Notes: generated by a model not told the origin, from the letters alone. Shown: positions 25,079 through 34,366, counted from the stretch's first letter. The stretch: DNA of 64,000 bases from Actinomycetota bacterium (GCA_016717115.1 JADKGE010000002.1:519130-583129), one strand, 5' to 3'. Numbers and translations: made by a program.

Positions 25079-25933
25079 GTGACGATGGTAGCCGTGACGT
25101 ACGCGGGTTTCGGCTGGATGCCCTGGCGCACCGCACTCGTGGTGGCTGCTGTCCTGCTGGTCCTCATGGGCCTGTTCAGCCTGAGCCAGCGGACGCGGCC
25201 GAGCGTACGGATCCTCGGCGAGGTCGCGGTGATCCTCGGCCTCTACGCCGCGTGGCAGTACGTGGGTGCCATGTCGAGGAGCGGCCTCGACCAGGCTGCG
25301 CAGGCAGGGTTGTGGTTGGCGGACATCGAGCGCTTCCTCGGCTGGCCGACTGAGGCGTCCCTGCAACAACCGATCCTCGGCAACGACGGGCTGGTGGCCG
25401 CCGCCGACACCTACTACGCGTCGCTACACGCCCCGGTCTTCATCGTGACGTTGATCTGGGTCCTGGCGCTGCACCGCCGGGACTGGCCGTTCACCCGAAC
25501 GGTGGCGATCCTCGTGACGGGGGCCTGCCTGCTCGTGCAGTTCAAGCCGGTGGCGCCGCCACGGCTGCTGCCGTCCCTGGGGATCATCGACACCGCCCTG
25601 GAGAACGGCAGATCCGTGTACGCGGCGGTGCCGGGCGCGAATCAGCTGTCGGCTATGCCCTCGGTGCACATCGCCTGGGCCGGCGCGGTGGCGCTTTTCG
25701 TGATCGTCTCCGCGCGCTCGTCCTGGCGCTGGTTGGCCCTTGCCTACCCTGGCATCACGCTGTGGGTCGTGGTCGTCACGGGCAACCACTTCATCGTCGA
25801 CGGGCTCGTCGCCCTCATCCTGCTCGCCGTGGCCGTGGCCGTGACGGTGAGCATCCCGTCTCAGCGACCCGAACGGTTCGTCCGGCTGCTTGCCCGTCAG
25901 AACGCGGGGAGCGCAGTGCCCGAGGCCTCGTGA
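25079..25933 (+). CDS. PAP2-type membrane phosphatase
   Basis: 284 aa with about six transmembrane segments. The PAP2 catalytic motifs are degenerate but in order: KPVAPPRLLP (C1, K-x-RLLP), PSVH (C2, normally PSGH) and TGNHFIVDG (C3, His and Asp kept). This pattern is seen in the PAP2_3/inositolphosphotransferase-like group acting on lipid phosphates. The start could be GTG 25079 or ATG 25085; neither has a clear SD. A palindromic terminator follows. Confidence 0.85.
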   Translation: MTMVAVTYAGFGWMPWRTALVVAAVLLVLMGLFSLSQRTRPSVRILGEVAVILGLYAAWQYVGAMSRSGLDQAAQAGLWLADIERFLGWPTEASLQQPILGNDGLVAAADTYYASLHAPVFIVTLIWVLALHRRDWPFTRTVAILVTGACLLVQFKPVAPPRLLPSLGIIDTALENGRSVYAAVPGANQLSAMPSVHIAWAGAVALFVIVSARSSWRWLALAYPGITLWVVVVTGNHFIVDGLVALILLAVAVAVTVSIPSQRPERFVRLLARQNAGSAVPEAS

Positions 25934-25970
25934 AGGGCAGGGCGCCACTGACGCGCCATGACGCACGTGA

Positions 25971-26008
25971 CAGCAGTGGGCCGGAGCCATGGCTCCGGCC
26001 CACTGCTG
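25971..26008. terminator. Bidirectional palindromic terminator
   Basis: A perfect 38-bp palindrome centred at 25989-25990. It lies between the converging PAP2 and PepSY genes, 38 and 11 bp from their stops. Confidence 0.88.
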
Positions 26009-26018
26009 ACTTGGTGGG

Positions 26019-26966
26019 TCAGCTGGTCGTTGTGGCGCTCGGCGCGGCCTGGGCGCCGTCGCCGTCGCCGTCCGGACCGTGGTGGCCACCCCTGCCGCCG
26101 GGGCCGCCGGGCCCGCGGGTGTCTTCGCCGGTGATGGCGAAGTTGGCGTCGAGCATGACGGTGGCGTGGGTGCCGTCGGCCTTGGTGATGTGGGCCTCGT
26201 AGACGGAGGTGCCGTCGGAGTCCTTCTCCATGCGGTCGATGGTGGCGCCGGGGTACTTGGCTTCGACGGCGGTCTTGACCTTGGTGGCGGTGTCGCCGGT
26301 CAGTGCCTCCTCGGCGACGCGTGCGCCCTTGCCGCCGGGGCCGCCGGGGCCGCGGGTGTCTTCGCCGGTGATGGTGAAGTTGGCGTCGAGCATGACGGTG
26401 GCGTGGGTGCCGTCGGCCTTGGTGATGTGGGCCTCGTAGACGGAGGTGCCGTCGGAGTCCTTCTCCATGCGGTCGATGGTGGCGCCGGGGTACTTCGCTT
26501 CGACGGCGGTCTTGACCTTGGTGGCGGTGTCGCCGGTCAGTGCCTCCTCGGCCACGCGTGCGCCCTTGCCGCCGGGGCCGCCGGGGCCGCGGGTGTCTTC
26601 GCCGGTGATGGTGAAGTTGGCGTCGAGCATGACGGTGGCGTGGGTGCCGTCGGCCTTGGTGATGTGGGCCTCGTAGACGGAGGTGCCGTCGGAGTCCTTC
26701 TCCATGCGGTCGATGGTGGCGCCGGGGTACTTCGCTTCGACGGCGGTCTTGACCTTGGTGGCGGTGTCGCCGGTCAGGACCTCCTCGGCCACGTGGTTCG
26801 TGCCCCTGTTCGCGTCGGACGTCGACTGCTGGCCCGATGTCGCGGTCGGGCTTGGCGTGCTGTCAGCGGCGTTCGCCACGGTCGAACCGACGATGCCGGT
26901 GATCGCAAGCGCCGCAACGGCGGCCCCCGCGATGATTCCTGCGCGAGCCTTCGTGGGGATGTTCAT
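26019..26966 (-). CDS. Secreted triple-PepSY repeat protein
   Basis: 315 aa. Signal peptide ends VANAAD. Then come three nearly identical 79-residue units, each a PepSY-like domain (LTGDTATKVKTAVEAKYPG ... YEAHITKADGTHATVMLDA) followed by a Gly/Pro linker (RGPGGPGGKGAR). The last unit has a single change (FAITG for FTITG) and the tail is His/Gly/Asp-rich. PepSY domains are thought to modulate peptidases or bind at the cell surface. ATG 26966 follows AAGGGAG. Nucleotide identity between units suggests recent amplification or gene conversion. Confidence 0.88.
   Translation of the reverse strand: MNIPTKARAGIIAGAAVAALAITGIVGSTVANAADSTPSPTATSGQQSTSDANRGTNHVAEEVLTGDTATKVKTAVEAKYPGATIDRMEKDSDGTSVYEAHITKADGTHATVMLDANFTITGEDTRGPGGPGGKGARVAEEALTGDTATKVKTAVEAKYPGATIDRMEKDSDGTSVYEAHITKADGTHATVMLDANFTITGEDTRGPGGPGGKGARVAEEALTGDTATKVKTAVEAKYPGATIDRMEKDSDGTSVYEAHITKADGTHATVMLDANFAITGEDTRGPGGPGGRGGHHGPDGDGDGAQAAPSATTTS
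26094..26794 (-). repeat. Three tandem 237-bp repeats within the PepSY gene
   Basis: Units at about 26094-26330, 26331-26567 and 26568-26794 differ at only a handful of bases. The period is exactly 79 codons, so copy-number change keeps the frame. Confidence 0.92.
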
Positions 26967-27126
26967 TGGTGCTCCCTTGTGTCGGGATTTCGGTTGACGC
27001 CATTGATGATGGGCGACCGATGTTCAGCGCCGACCTTGACGGCGTTCGGGACAGGTAAGGAGCCGGAAGCGACCCGAAACCGTCTGGGCAGGATCCGATC
27101 GTGGTCGAGATCAACCTGAGGTGAGG

Positions 27127-28044
27127 TCACACCCCGGCGAGGAACTCCCCGACCGAGGCGAGCACGTCGGGGTTCCACGTCATCCCGGTGTCCCATGCCT
27201 GGCCGATGAGGTCGGAGACGAAGATGCTGTGCGTGACCGCGAAGGCTGCGGACGTGTGACGCGGAGCGACCTGTGGCGGCAGGCCCTCGGCGACCGCGCT
27301 GAACCGCGCGACCAGCCCGTCGTTGGGCCACAGCTCCGGGTCGCCTCCCTCGGCCTCGAAGTAGGTGCCGCCGACCGTGTACACGGGGATGTCATCCAGC
27401 ACGCCGACCTGGAAGTCGTTCCAGCGGCCCGCGCCCACGAGGTAGTGGTAGGTGTTCTCGGGGGCGAGGCCGAGGTCGCCCTCCCCGACCCGTGCCTTGA
27501 ACTCGGCTGCGAACTGCGTGGCGAACTGCTGGCCCATGAGCGCCGAGTCGGGGACCTCTCCGTAGGCCCAGCGAAGCGGGAAGGTGCCCATCCACGGGGT
27601 CCCGAGCGTGGTGAGCGAGCGAGCGGTCACGGGTACCTCGAGCAGGCCCAGCGTGCGGATCGCCGAGCGGCAGTAGAGGCCGCCGTTGGAGTGGCCGACG
27701 AAGTCGACCTCGTCAATCCCGTAGCGCTGGTGTAGAAGCTGGATGAAGCGGGCGAGGTGCTCACCGGCGAGGTCGATGTCGCCGTCGGAGTTGACGGTGT
27801 ACTGCTCGCCCAGCACCTCGGGCTGCTCGCCGAACGCGCCGAAGCTGCTGGGATCGGGATCCGTGACGACCCCCCTGCCGTTCTGCGCGGGGGCGGTGAA
27901 CACGCGGTGGCCCGCAGCGAGGAGGTACTCGCGCAGCGCCGTGTCGGTGTTGCCGGCGGCCAGGCCGCTGCCGCACGCGGCATCGGGTGTGGTGAAGGGG
28001 GAGACGGCGTCGCCGCCGGACATGATGACCAAGGCGCGGGACAT
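27127..28044 (-). CDS. Alpha/beta-hydrolase (esterase/lipase-like)
   Basis: 305 aa. Nucleophile elbow GHSNGGLYCR and surrounding DEVDFVGHSNGG place it in the lipase/PGAP1-like group. Catalytic Asp is probably in WPNDGLVARFSA and His in FAVTHSIFV. No signal peptide. ATG 28044 lies 6 nt from a TAGAGT -10. Substrate unknown. Confidence 0.83.
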   Translation of the reverse strand: MSRALVIMSGGDAVSPFTTPDAACGSGLAAGNTDTALREYLLAAGHRVFTAPAQNGRGVVTDPDPSSFGAFGEQPEVLGEQYTVNSDGDIDLAGEHLARFIQLLHQRYGIDEVDFVGHSNGGLYCRSAIRTLGLLEVPVTARSLTTLGTPWMGTFPLRWAYGEVPDSALMGQQFATQFAAEFKARVGEGDLGLAPENTYHYLVGAGRWNDFQVGVLDDIPVYTVGGTYFEAEGGDPELWPNDGLVARFSAVAEGLPPQVAPRHTSAAFAVTHSIFVSDLIGQAWDTGMTWNPDVLASVGEFLAGV

Positions 28045-28050
28045 GCCTGC

Positions 28051-28056
28051 ACTCTA
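28051..28056 (-). promoter_or_regulatory. -10 hexamer TAGAGT, probable leaderless promoter
   Basis: Six nt from ATG 28044 on the minus strand. Confidence 0.5.
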
Positions 28057-28125
28057 TGGGGCGCGGACGCACATGCGTCCTGCGCGGACGCTAGGGCAGA
28101 CAGCCCGGCCGGGCCGACGATTCGG

Positions 28126-28554
28126 TCACTCGTTGATGGCCTCGATCCCTTGCTGCTTGAGCTTCTCGAGACTGTCGCGCATCCCCTGCAGCACCTCGGG
28201 CGGATGGCCCTGCCAGCGCGAGACCTCGGCGACGACGCGTAGCGGCTCACGTGTCCGATAGGACCTGGTCACGTTGCCCGGGAACCTCTTGTCGGTGAGA
28301 TTCGGGTCGTCCTCGAAGGGCCCCGTGGGCTCCACCACGTAGATGCGGCCGGGCGCATCGCCCAGTGCCAGCTCCGCTCCCCAGATGGCGGCGTCGAGCA
28401 CGGCCGACATGTAGATGAAGGCGGCCGTCCTCCCCTCGCCGAAGTTGGAGGTCTTGCCCGGCTCGAGAAGGTCGCCGATCGCCAGGTCGGCCTTCGTGCC
28501 GTGGAAGAACGGCCCGGGGTCTGCGGACCCGAGCCGCGTCGGGTCGATCTCCAT
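28126..28554 (-). CDS. arr: NAD(+)-rifampin ADP-ribosyltransferase
   Basis: 142 aa, the full length of Arr. It inactivates rifamycins by ADP-ribosylation. Highly conserved blocks are seen: PFFHGTKADLAIGDLLEPG (family His), AAFIYMSAVLDAAIWGAELA and GRIYVVEPTGPFEDDPNLTDKRFPGNVTRSYRTREPLRVV (catalytic Asp region). It starts 9 bp after the DUF4287 gene stop and is probably cotranscribed with it. Expected phenotype is low-level intrinsic rifampicin resistance. Confidence 0.95.
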   Translation of the reverse strand: MEIDPTRLGSADPGPFFHGTKADLAIGDLLEPGKTSNFGEGRTAAFIYMSAVLDAAIWGAELALGDAPGRIYVVEPTGPFEDDPNLTDKRFPGNVTRSYRTREPLRVVAEVSRWQGHPPEVLQGMRDSLEKLKQQGIEAINE

Positions 28555-28563
28555 GGGCTCTCC

Positions 28564-29115
28564 CTAGCCGATCTCGGCGATGCGCGCCGCGGCCATGTCG
28601 CGCAGCAGCTTCGTGTCGGGCTTCCAGTCGACCGGGACCTGGATCGTCTTCTTGTTGACCTTGTAGTCGGTCAGGCGTGGACGGAACTGCTCCAGGACGT
28701 CCTTGCCCCACGGTGCGATGAGGATGTGGTTGGTCTGCACCGAGACACCGAAGACGTACTGGCCGTCGAGCTTGAGCATGGGTTGGTTCCACGCGATGAC
28801 CAGCTCCATCGCCGGGTACTTCGACGTGATGGCCGCGAAGATCGCGCGAACGGTCGCGCGCTTGGTGTCGTCACAGGGCTCGAGGTACTGGTCGAGCGTA
28901 TGGACGCGATGGGCGCTCGTCGATCCGCGGGAGTACAGGACCAGCGCGTTGGCGTGGGCCTGGCTGAACCCGTGGTTCTCGCGCAGGTAGGCGATCTGCT
29001 CCGGGTACTTTCGGTCGGCGATCTGCTCCATCTCGTCGAACCAGTAGGACATCGGCTGACCGTGCTTCTTCTCGATGGCCGGGAAGTAGCTCGAGCGATC
29101 GGGGTTGGTGGCCAT
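28564..29115 (-). CDS. DUF4287/DUF1801-type protein
   Basis: 183 aa. The N-terminal DUF4287 block (SYFPAIEKKHGQPMSYWFDEM...YLRENHGFSQAHANALVLYSRG) is fused to a YdhG/DUF1801-like domain (ITSKYPAMELVIAWNQPMLKLDGQYVFGVS). Functions of both are unknown. ATG 29115 is preferred because a TAGGAT -10 lies 7 nt away. Confidence 0.85.
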   Translation of the reverse strand: MATNPDRSSYFPAIEKKHGQPMSYWFDEMEQIADRKYPEQIAYLRENHGFSQAHANALVLYSRGSTSAHRVHTLDQYLEPCDDTKRATVRAIFAAITSKYPAMELVIAWNQPMLKLDGQYVFGVSVQTNHILIAPWGKDVLEQFRPRLTDYKVNKKTIQVPVDWKPDTKLLRDMAAARIAEIG

Positions 29116-29122
29116 GGACGGA

Positions 29123-29128
29123 ATCCTA
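29123..29128 (-). promoter_or_regulatory. -10 hexamer TAGGAT, probable leaderless promoter
   Basis: Seven nt from ATG 29115 on the minus strand; likely drives the DUF4287-arr pair. Confidence 0.5.
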
Positions 29129-29197
29129 GGTTCATGCCCGGAGTGCACCGGGGGAGACGGACCACGAGGTGGCGCGAAGCGGAGTCCGGTTGCCTCG

Positions 29198-30613
29198 TCA
29201 GTCGTCGGCGTGACGGCTGACGAGGCGACGACCGCGGACGTAGGTGCGCACCAGCGTGATCTCGCGCATCGCCATGAGAGAGGTGAAGAGCAGGGCGTCG
29301 CGCGCGGCCATCGGGTCGGTCGGCCGTGAGCCGCGAGTGAGGGTGTTGCTGTAGTGATCCCATCGCGACGGGTCGACGACCACGAAGTCTGCGTCCTTGC
29401 CGACGTCGAAGTTGCCGATGCGGTCCTCGAGGTCGAGTGCGCGGGCGCCCGCGAGGGTGCCGAGGAAGAGCAGCACCGCGGGGTGCAGGGACAGGCCGGC
29501 GTCGTCGGGCTCGGAGATGTGCACCTTGAAGCAGGCGTTCAGCACTGAGGGGATGAACCACTCGTCGCCGGCGGAGAAGTCGCTGCCGATCGCGACGTTG
29601 ACGCCGGACGCGACGGTGCGCGACCACGGCATGGTCCCGGAGCCGAGGAAGAGCTGGGAGACGGGGCAGTGGGCGATGGACGTCCCGGTCTCCGCCATGC
29701 GGGCCAACTCAGCGTCCTGGCAGTGCACGGCGTGCGCGAGGACGCTGCGCCGCCCGAGGAGGCTCGCGCCCCCGACGGCCGAGCCGGGCAGGAACCGGCC
29801 GTCGTACGTGTCGAGATAGGACCTCACCGAGTACTGCTTCTTCACCAGGTCGATCTCGCCGGTGCCGGGCCGGTTGTTCTCGTTCAGGTGGGAGGTGAAG
29901 TAGACCCCGCGACCCCGGTACTCGTCATACAGCTCGCCCAGAGCGGCCAGGGTCGTCGGTGTCACCGACAGGGAGAAGCGCGGCGCGACGGCGACCATCT
30001 GCAGCGAGGCGGCGCGGTCGGTGACGTCACTGGGGTGCCACCGCTCGATCTCGTCGCGGACGAGGTCGATGGCCCGCTCCTCGCTCGTCATGAGCGGGAT
30101 CGCGGCGTCCGGTCCGACGGTCTGGATGGTGCGGCCGGCGATGATCCGGATGCCCCGCTCGCGGGCTTCCTCGAACAGGGCGTCCTGCGCGGAGGGGAAC
30201 TGCGAGCCAAAGATGAGGCCGGTCGTGGTGCCCGCGGTGACCATGCGGTTGACCCACTCGCGCGCCGCTCCGCGGGCGTAGGCCTCGTCGGCCAGCTTGG
30301 CCTCCGAAGGGAAGATGCAGTGCGTCAGCCATTCGAGCAGCTGCCCGCCGCCGTAGGAGTCCCCGCAGTCGACCTGCGGGAAGTGCATGTGGGTGTCGAC
30401 GAACCCCGGCAGCAGGTAGCAGCCGACGTGCTCCTCTACGACGGCATCCGCGAACTCGGCGGGACGGTCGGCCCAGTGACCGCACCACGTGATGGTGCCG
30501 TCGGCATCGACTGCGAGGCCCCCGTCGGGGTAGTGGGCCAGGTGGTCGGCCGCGTCGTGGACGCTGGGCGCACCGGCCACATGGAAGATCCTCCCCCGGT
30601 GGAGTGTGGTCAT
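29198..30613 (-). CDS. guaD: Guanine deaminase
   Basis: 471 aa amidohydrolase converting guanine to xanthine and ammonia. Metal-site motif PGFVDTHMHFPQVDC, substrate-loop HLNENNRPGTGE, HAVHCQDAELARMAETGTSIAHCPVSQLFLGSG and metal Asp in GSDFSAGDEW are all present in order, and the length is typical. ATG 30613 has SD-like GAGGA. Other amidohydrolases such as 8-oxoguanine deaminase are less likely given the DTHMHFPQ signature. Confidence 0.92.
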   Translation of the reverse strand: MTTLHRGRIFHVAGAPSVHDAADHLAHYPDGGLAVDADGTITWCGHWADRPAEFADAVVEEHVGCYLLPGFVDTHMHFPQVDCGDSYGGGQLLEWLTHCIFPSEAKLADEAYARGAAREWVNRMVTAGTTTGLIFGSQFPSAQDALFEEARERGIRIIAGRTIQTVGPDAAIPLMTSEERAIDLVRDEIERWHPSDVTDRAASLQMVAVAPRFSLSVTPTTLAALGELYDEYRGRGVYFTSHLNENNRPGTGEIDLVKKQYSVRSYLDTYDGRFLPGSAVGGASLLGRRSVLAHAVHCQDAELARMAETGTSIAHCPVSQLFLGSGTMPWSRTVASGVNVAIGSDFSAGDEWFIPSVLNACFKVHISEPDDAGLSLHPAVLLFLGTLAGARALDLEDRIGNFDVGKDADFVVVDPSRWDHYSNTLTRGSRPTDPMAARDALLFTSLMAMREITLVRTYVRGRRLVSRHADD

Positions 30614-30658
30614 GACGGTGTCCTCTGGGCCGGTCTGATCCTCACCCTAGCCGCGCCA

Positions 30659-31393
30659 TCACCGGGCAGTCAGCGCGTGCGCGCTGGGAAGCATGCAGAA
30701 CTCGTTGCCGGACGGGTCGGCGAAGACGCGCCACGGCAGGTCGCCCCACTGAGGGCGGAGTTCGCGGCCGCCGCGCTTGATGATGCCCGCCGCGACGGCG
30801 TCGGGGTCATCTCCGGTCTCAAGCCGGACGTCGAGGTGCAGTCGGTTCTTGGCCGCGCCCTTGGGAGTCCGCTCAGGGGTCAGGTCGAGGAGGGGGCCTC
30901 GCAAGGAAGGGTGGCGCAGGGACCGGGGCGCGACGCCAGGCGCGTCGATCCAGCCGGTCAGCCAGGACCAGAACTCCGCGTCTCGGTCCGGGTCGGCCGA
31001 GTCGAGTGGCAGCGCCGCCAGAGGCCCGGTGCCGGAGTACACCGCTCGATCCTCCATGACGCAGAACGGATTGCCCTCCGGGTCGGCGAGCACCATCCAG
31101 GGGACATCGCGCTGACCGATGTCGAGGTGTCGTGCGCCAAGCCTCAGCAGCCGGTCGACTTGCCGCTCCTGGCTGGCCCCGCCGAGGAGGTCCAGGTGGA
31201 GTCTCGGCGGCTCGAACGGCGGCTCAGGGACACGCTGGAAGCACAGGTCGAGCACCGGGCCGCCCTCGATGCTGAGCCGGGTCTCGAAGCCATCGGGCTC
31301 GTCGGTCAGCCGCTCGCCACCCAGAGCCGCCTCCCAGAACCGGCCCAGCAGCTGTGGCTCGACGGCGTCGAAAACGACGTTCTCCAGATGCAC
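30659..31393 (-). CDS. Two-domain VOC (Glyoxalase_6-type) protein
   Basis: 244 aa made of two VOC domains (residues about 1-118 and 120-240), each with the DP-x-GN-x-FC signature (ADPEGNPFCVM and ADPSGNEFCML). Likely an isomerase/lyase or binding protein; substrate unknown. GTG 31393 lies 6 nt from TACGGT. Confidence 0.88.
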   Translation of the reverse strand: MHLENVVFDAVEPQLLGRFWEAALGGERLTDEPDGFETRLSIEGGPVLDLCFQRVPEPPFEPPRLHLDLLGGASQERQVDRLLRLGARHLDIGQRDVPWMVLADPEGNPFCVMEDRAVYSGTGPLAALPLDSADPDRDAEFWSWLTGWIDAPGVAPRSLRHPSLRGPLLDLTPERTPKGAAKNRLHLDVRLETGDDPDAVAAGIIKRGGRELRPQWGDLPWRVFADPSGNEFCMLPSAHALTAR

Positions 31394-31399
31394 TCACCC

Positions 31400-31405
31400 A
31401 CCGTA
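31400..31405 (-). promoter_or_regulatory. -10 hexamer TACGGT, probable leaderless promoter
   Basis: Six nt from GTG 31393 on the minus strand. Confidence 0.5.
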
Positions 31406-31458
31406 GGTCCCGGCGGGCGGCGGCGTCGTCGGCCCATGGCGCCTCGGGTGCCTCGTCC

Positions 31459-31731
31459 TCACGACCGGAAGGAGAGCCCCAGGACAGCCAGGTGCTCGCG
31501 AAGGATGCCGACGGCCCGCGGGCCCATGCCGTGAAGGGCCAGCAGGTCCCTCTCGGACCAGTCCGCCAGTTCGTCGAGGCGATGCACGCCGGCATTCTCG
31601 AGTGCTCTCGTCGCGGGGGCACCGATCTTCGGGATCGCACTCCTCGCCATCCGCGTGCGCTCGCACGTGGGGCAGGTGGGGCAGTCACTGGTCTTCTCGA
31701 AGGGATGGCCGTTCGAGCAGGGCTTCTGCAT
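31459..31731 (-). CDS. Small zinc-ribbon/helix-hairpin-helix protein
   Basis: 90 aa. N-terminal Cys cluster (PCSNGHPFEKTSDCPTCPTC) likely binds zinc. The C-terminal part has helix-hairpin-helix motifs (IPKIGAPATRALENAGV and LLALHGMGPRAVGILREHL), as in DNA-binding HhH or RpoA-CTD/TfoX-like folds. AGGAGGAG precedes the ATG. Probably nucleic-acid binding. Confidence 0.8.
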   Translation of the reverse strand: MQKPCSNGHPFEKTSDCPTCPTCERTRMARSAIPKIGAPATRALENAGVHRLDELADWSERDLLALHGMGPRAVGILREHLAVLGLSFRS

Positions 31732-31759
31732 GGCGACGGGCTCCTCCTGCCGCGCGGGG

Positions 31760-32173
31760 CTAGCTCGGCTGGGTGATGTTCACCATCCAGGCGACGCCGA
31801 ATCGGTCCGTGCCCATCCCGAACTCGTCCCCCCAGGCCTGCTTCTGCAGCGGCACCTCGACGGCGCCTCCCTCGGTGAGCTCCGCGAAGTAGCCGCGAAG
31901 CTCATCCGCATCGTCGCCGCTCACGCTGATGGTGATGTTCGCGCCCGGCGTGAGTTCCATGGGCGCGGGGACATCGGAGGCCATGATGGTGAAGCCGAGG
32001 GGCGTCTCCAGCTGGGCGTGCATGACCCCATCGGGATCGGTGCCCTCACGGGCACCGCCGAAGTCCGCGAAGGTGCTGATGGTGAGCTCGCCGCCGAAGA
32101 CCCCCTGGTAGAAGGTCATCGCCTCGCGGGCGTCGTTCCTGAAGGCGATGTAGGGGTTGAGTCGAGATGTCAT
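31760..32173 (-). CDS. PhnB-like VOC protein
   Basis: 137 aa. MTSRLNPYIAFRNDAREAMTFYQGVFGGEL and GMGTDRFGVAWMVNI are hallmarks of the PhnB/3-demethylubiquinone-like VOC group. A paralogue lies at 45976-46389 and a broken copy of that paralogue at 49583-49755. Substrate unknown. The start is 7 nt from TACGGT. Confidence 0.88.
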   Translation of the reverse strand: MTSRLNPYIAFRNDAREAMTFYQGVFGGELTISTFADFGGAREGTDPDGVMHAQLETPLGFTIMASDVPAPMELTPGANITISVSGDDADELRGYFAELTEGGAVEVPLQKQAWGDEFGMGTDRFGVAWMVNITQPS

Positions 32174-32180
32174 GAGAGGG

Positions 32181-32186
32181 ACCGTA
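32181..32186 (-). promoter_or_regulatory. -10 hexamer TACGGT, probable leaderless promoter
   Basis: Seven nt from ATG 32173 on the minus strand. Confidence 0.5.
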
Positions 32187-32239
32187 AGGCATGTGCGCAG
32201 TGGGCGGAACCCTTTCCGGCCGCCCGCGTTGGTCCCCGG

Positions 32240-34366
32240 TCAGTTGTGTGGGTAGATGTGGTCCAGAAGGGGCGTCACCTCGACACCGGGCAACGCCGTC
32301 GAGTAGTGCCAGCCCTGGGCGCTGGGGCAGCCCAGGTCGTGCAGGCAGGCTGCCTGGTCGGGATACTCGACCCCTTCGGCGGTGACGGTCATGCCCAGGG
32401 CCGAGGCCAGGGCGATGATGGCCGTCGTGATCGCCTGGTCCTGCTCGTCGGTCGTGATGTTGGTGACGAAGCTGCGATCGATCTTGATGACGTTGATGGG
32501 GTAACGCCGCAGGTACAGCAGGGACGCGTAGCCCGTGCCGAAGTCGTCGATGGCGATGCCGACGCCGCGCTCGTGGATGCCGGCGACGTTGTCGGTCGCG
32601 GTGGCGGTCTGGCTCAGCAGGGCGGTCTCGGTGATCTCGATGCACAGCAGGTTCGGGTCCAGCCCGCTTGCGGCCAGGGCGTCGTCGAGTGTGGGGAGCA
32701 GGCGGGCATCGGCGACCTGGAGGGCGGACTTGTTGACCCGCACGGTGATGGGCCGATCGGGGCGGGCCGTGGCCCACGCGGCGGCCTGGGTGCAGGCCTG
32801 CCGCAGCACCCAGTCGCCGATGTCGAGGATCATCCCGGTGTCCTCGGCGACCTCGATGAACCGGTCGGCGGACCAGACGGTGCCATCGGGGTGGTGTCAG
32901 CGCAGCAGCGCCTCGACCGCGATCACCGCTCCGGTCGCTAGCTCGACTTCGGGCTGGTACCAGACCGCGAGCTGGCCTCGCTCCAGGGCGTGTCGCAGGT
33001 CGGACTCGATGGCCAGGCGGGCAGAGACGATCTCCCGCAGCTCCTCGTTGTAGACCGACACCCGGTCGCGGCCCTCGGCCTTGGCCGCGTACATGGCCGA
33101 GTCCGCTTCGCGCAGAAGGTCGCCAGCCTTCAACGCGAATCCGACGCCTGTCGTGTCGGCGGCGATGGCGATGCCGATGCTCGCGGTGGCGTAGAACTCG
33201 CGCCCGGCCACCACGAAGGGATGGCGGAACGCCTCCACCAGTCGCCACGCGGCACGCACCGCGTCGGCGGCCGTATCGAGGTCGCGCATGACGATGACGA
33301 ACTCGTCCCCGCCTGGGCGGGCGGCCACGTCGCCGGCCCTCGTGATGCTCTCGATTCGTGTGGCCGCTGCCTGCAGTAGCTCGTCGCCGGCGGTGTGCCC
33401 GAGCTGGTCGTTCACGTTCTTGAAGTGGTCCAGGTCCACGACCAGTACTGCGGTCGAGCGCCCGGTGCGGGTCTGCGCGCTCAAGGCCCGAGCGGCCTCG
33501 TCAAGAATGGCCGCCCGGTTCGCCAGGCCGGTCAACGAGTCGTGGGTGGCCATCGCGGCCAGCGCCGCCTCATGGTCCACGCGCTCGGTGACGTCGAGGA
33601 TCTGCGCGATCTGGAACGCAATGGTGCCGTCGGAGTTCAGAGCCGCCGCGACGGACAGGTCGCCCCAGACCACGCGGCCGTCGGACGCCAGGTACCGGCT
33701 CAGGGTGCGGAAGCTGCTGCGCTCGCCGGCCACGAGATCGCCGACCAGCGCGACCAGGACGCCGACATCATCGGGATGGGTCACGCTCTGCAACGTCGCA
33801 CCCAGAAGCTCGTCCTCGGAGCTGCCCAGCAGTTCACACAGGGCTCGATTCACCCGAAGGAAGCGACCCTCCGCCGACACGGTGCATCCCGCCACGCCGG
33901 ACCAGTCCATGAAGAACCGGAACTGCTCCTCGGCGAGGAAGTGCTCCTTGGCTGCATCCTCGTGGGCCTCGGCGAGCCGCTCGGCGGCCGTGCGGGCGGC
34001 GGCGGCGAGTTCCTCGGCGGCGTCAGCGTGCGCGGCAGCGAGCTCCTCGGCGGCGTCGGCGTGGGCGATGGCCAGGTCTCCAGCCGCGCCTGCCGCGGTG
34101 ATCTCCTGCCGCGAGAATTCGCCGGTGGCCTCCGAGATCGGGGCTGATTCCCGAGCGGCAACCCGGTCGCGGTCGGACAGGTCATCGGCGGTCGCTCGCT
34201 GGGCGGCGACCAGCCGGGCTGCGGCGAGCTGCTCCGCGGCCTTCTTCGCTGCCGCCAGGAGGAGGGCCGTCGCTACCAGGGCTCCGGCGGTTTCGTGCTC
34301 GGCTCGACGCCGCAGGGTGCCATCGGGCAGCCGGGACAGCGTCCGGTCCCATTCGGCGTCCGCCAT
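32240..34366 (-). pseudogene. PAS-GGDEF-EAL protein interrupted by in-frame TGA at the EAL motif
   Basis: A continuous 709-codon frame reads through one TGA (32897-32899). Upstream part, 489 aa: an Ala/Glu-rich coiled coil with repeated AHADAAEELAA, a PAS domain, and GGDEF with RPGGDEFVIVM. It ends VEALLR, the first half of the canonical EAL motif EALLRW. The next codon is TGA where Trp (TGG) is expected. Downstream, in the same frame, HHPDGTVWS and the rest of an EAL domain follow (NKSALQ, EITETAL, DDFGTGYASL, KIDRSFV, AEGVE). The catalytic Glu of EAL is on the upstream fragment, so separate translation cannot make a working phosphodiesterase. The GGDEF part may still function. Confidence 0.85.

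Noticed and set aside
26079..27119. Long plus-strand frame opposite the PepSY gene
   Set aside because: It is the antisense of a repeat-rich gene. The minus strand has a signal peptide, an SD and PepSY domains.
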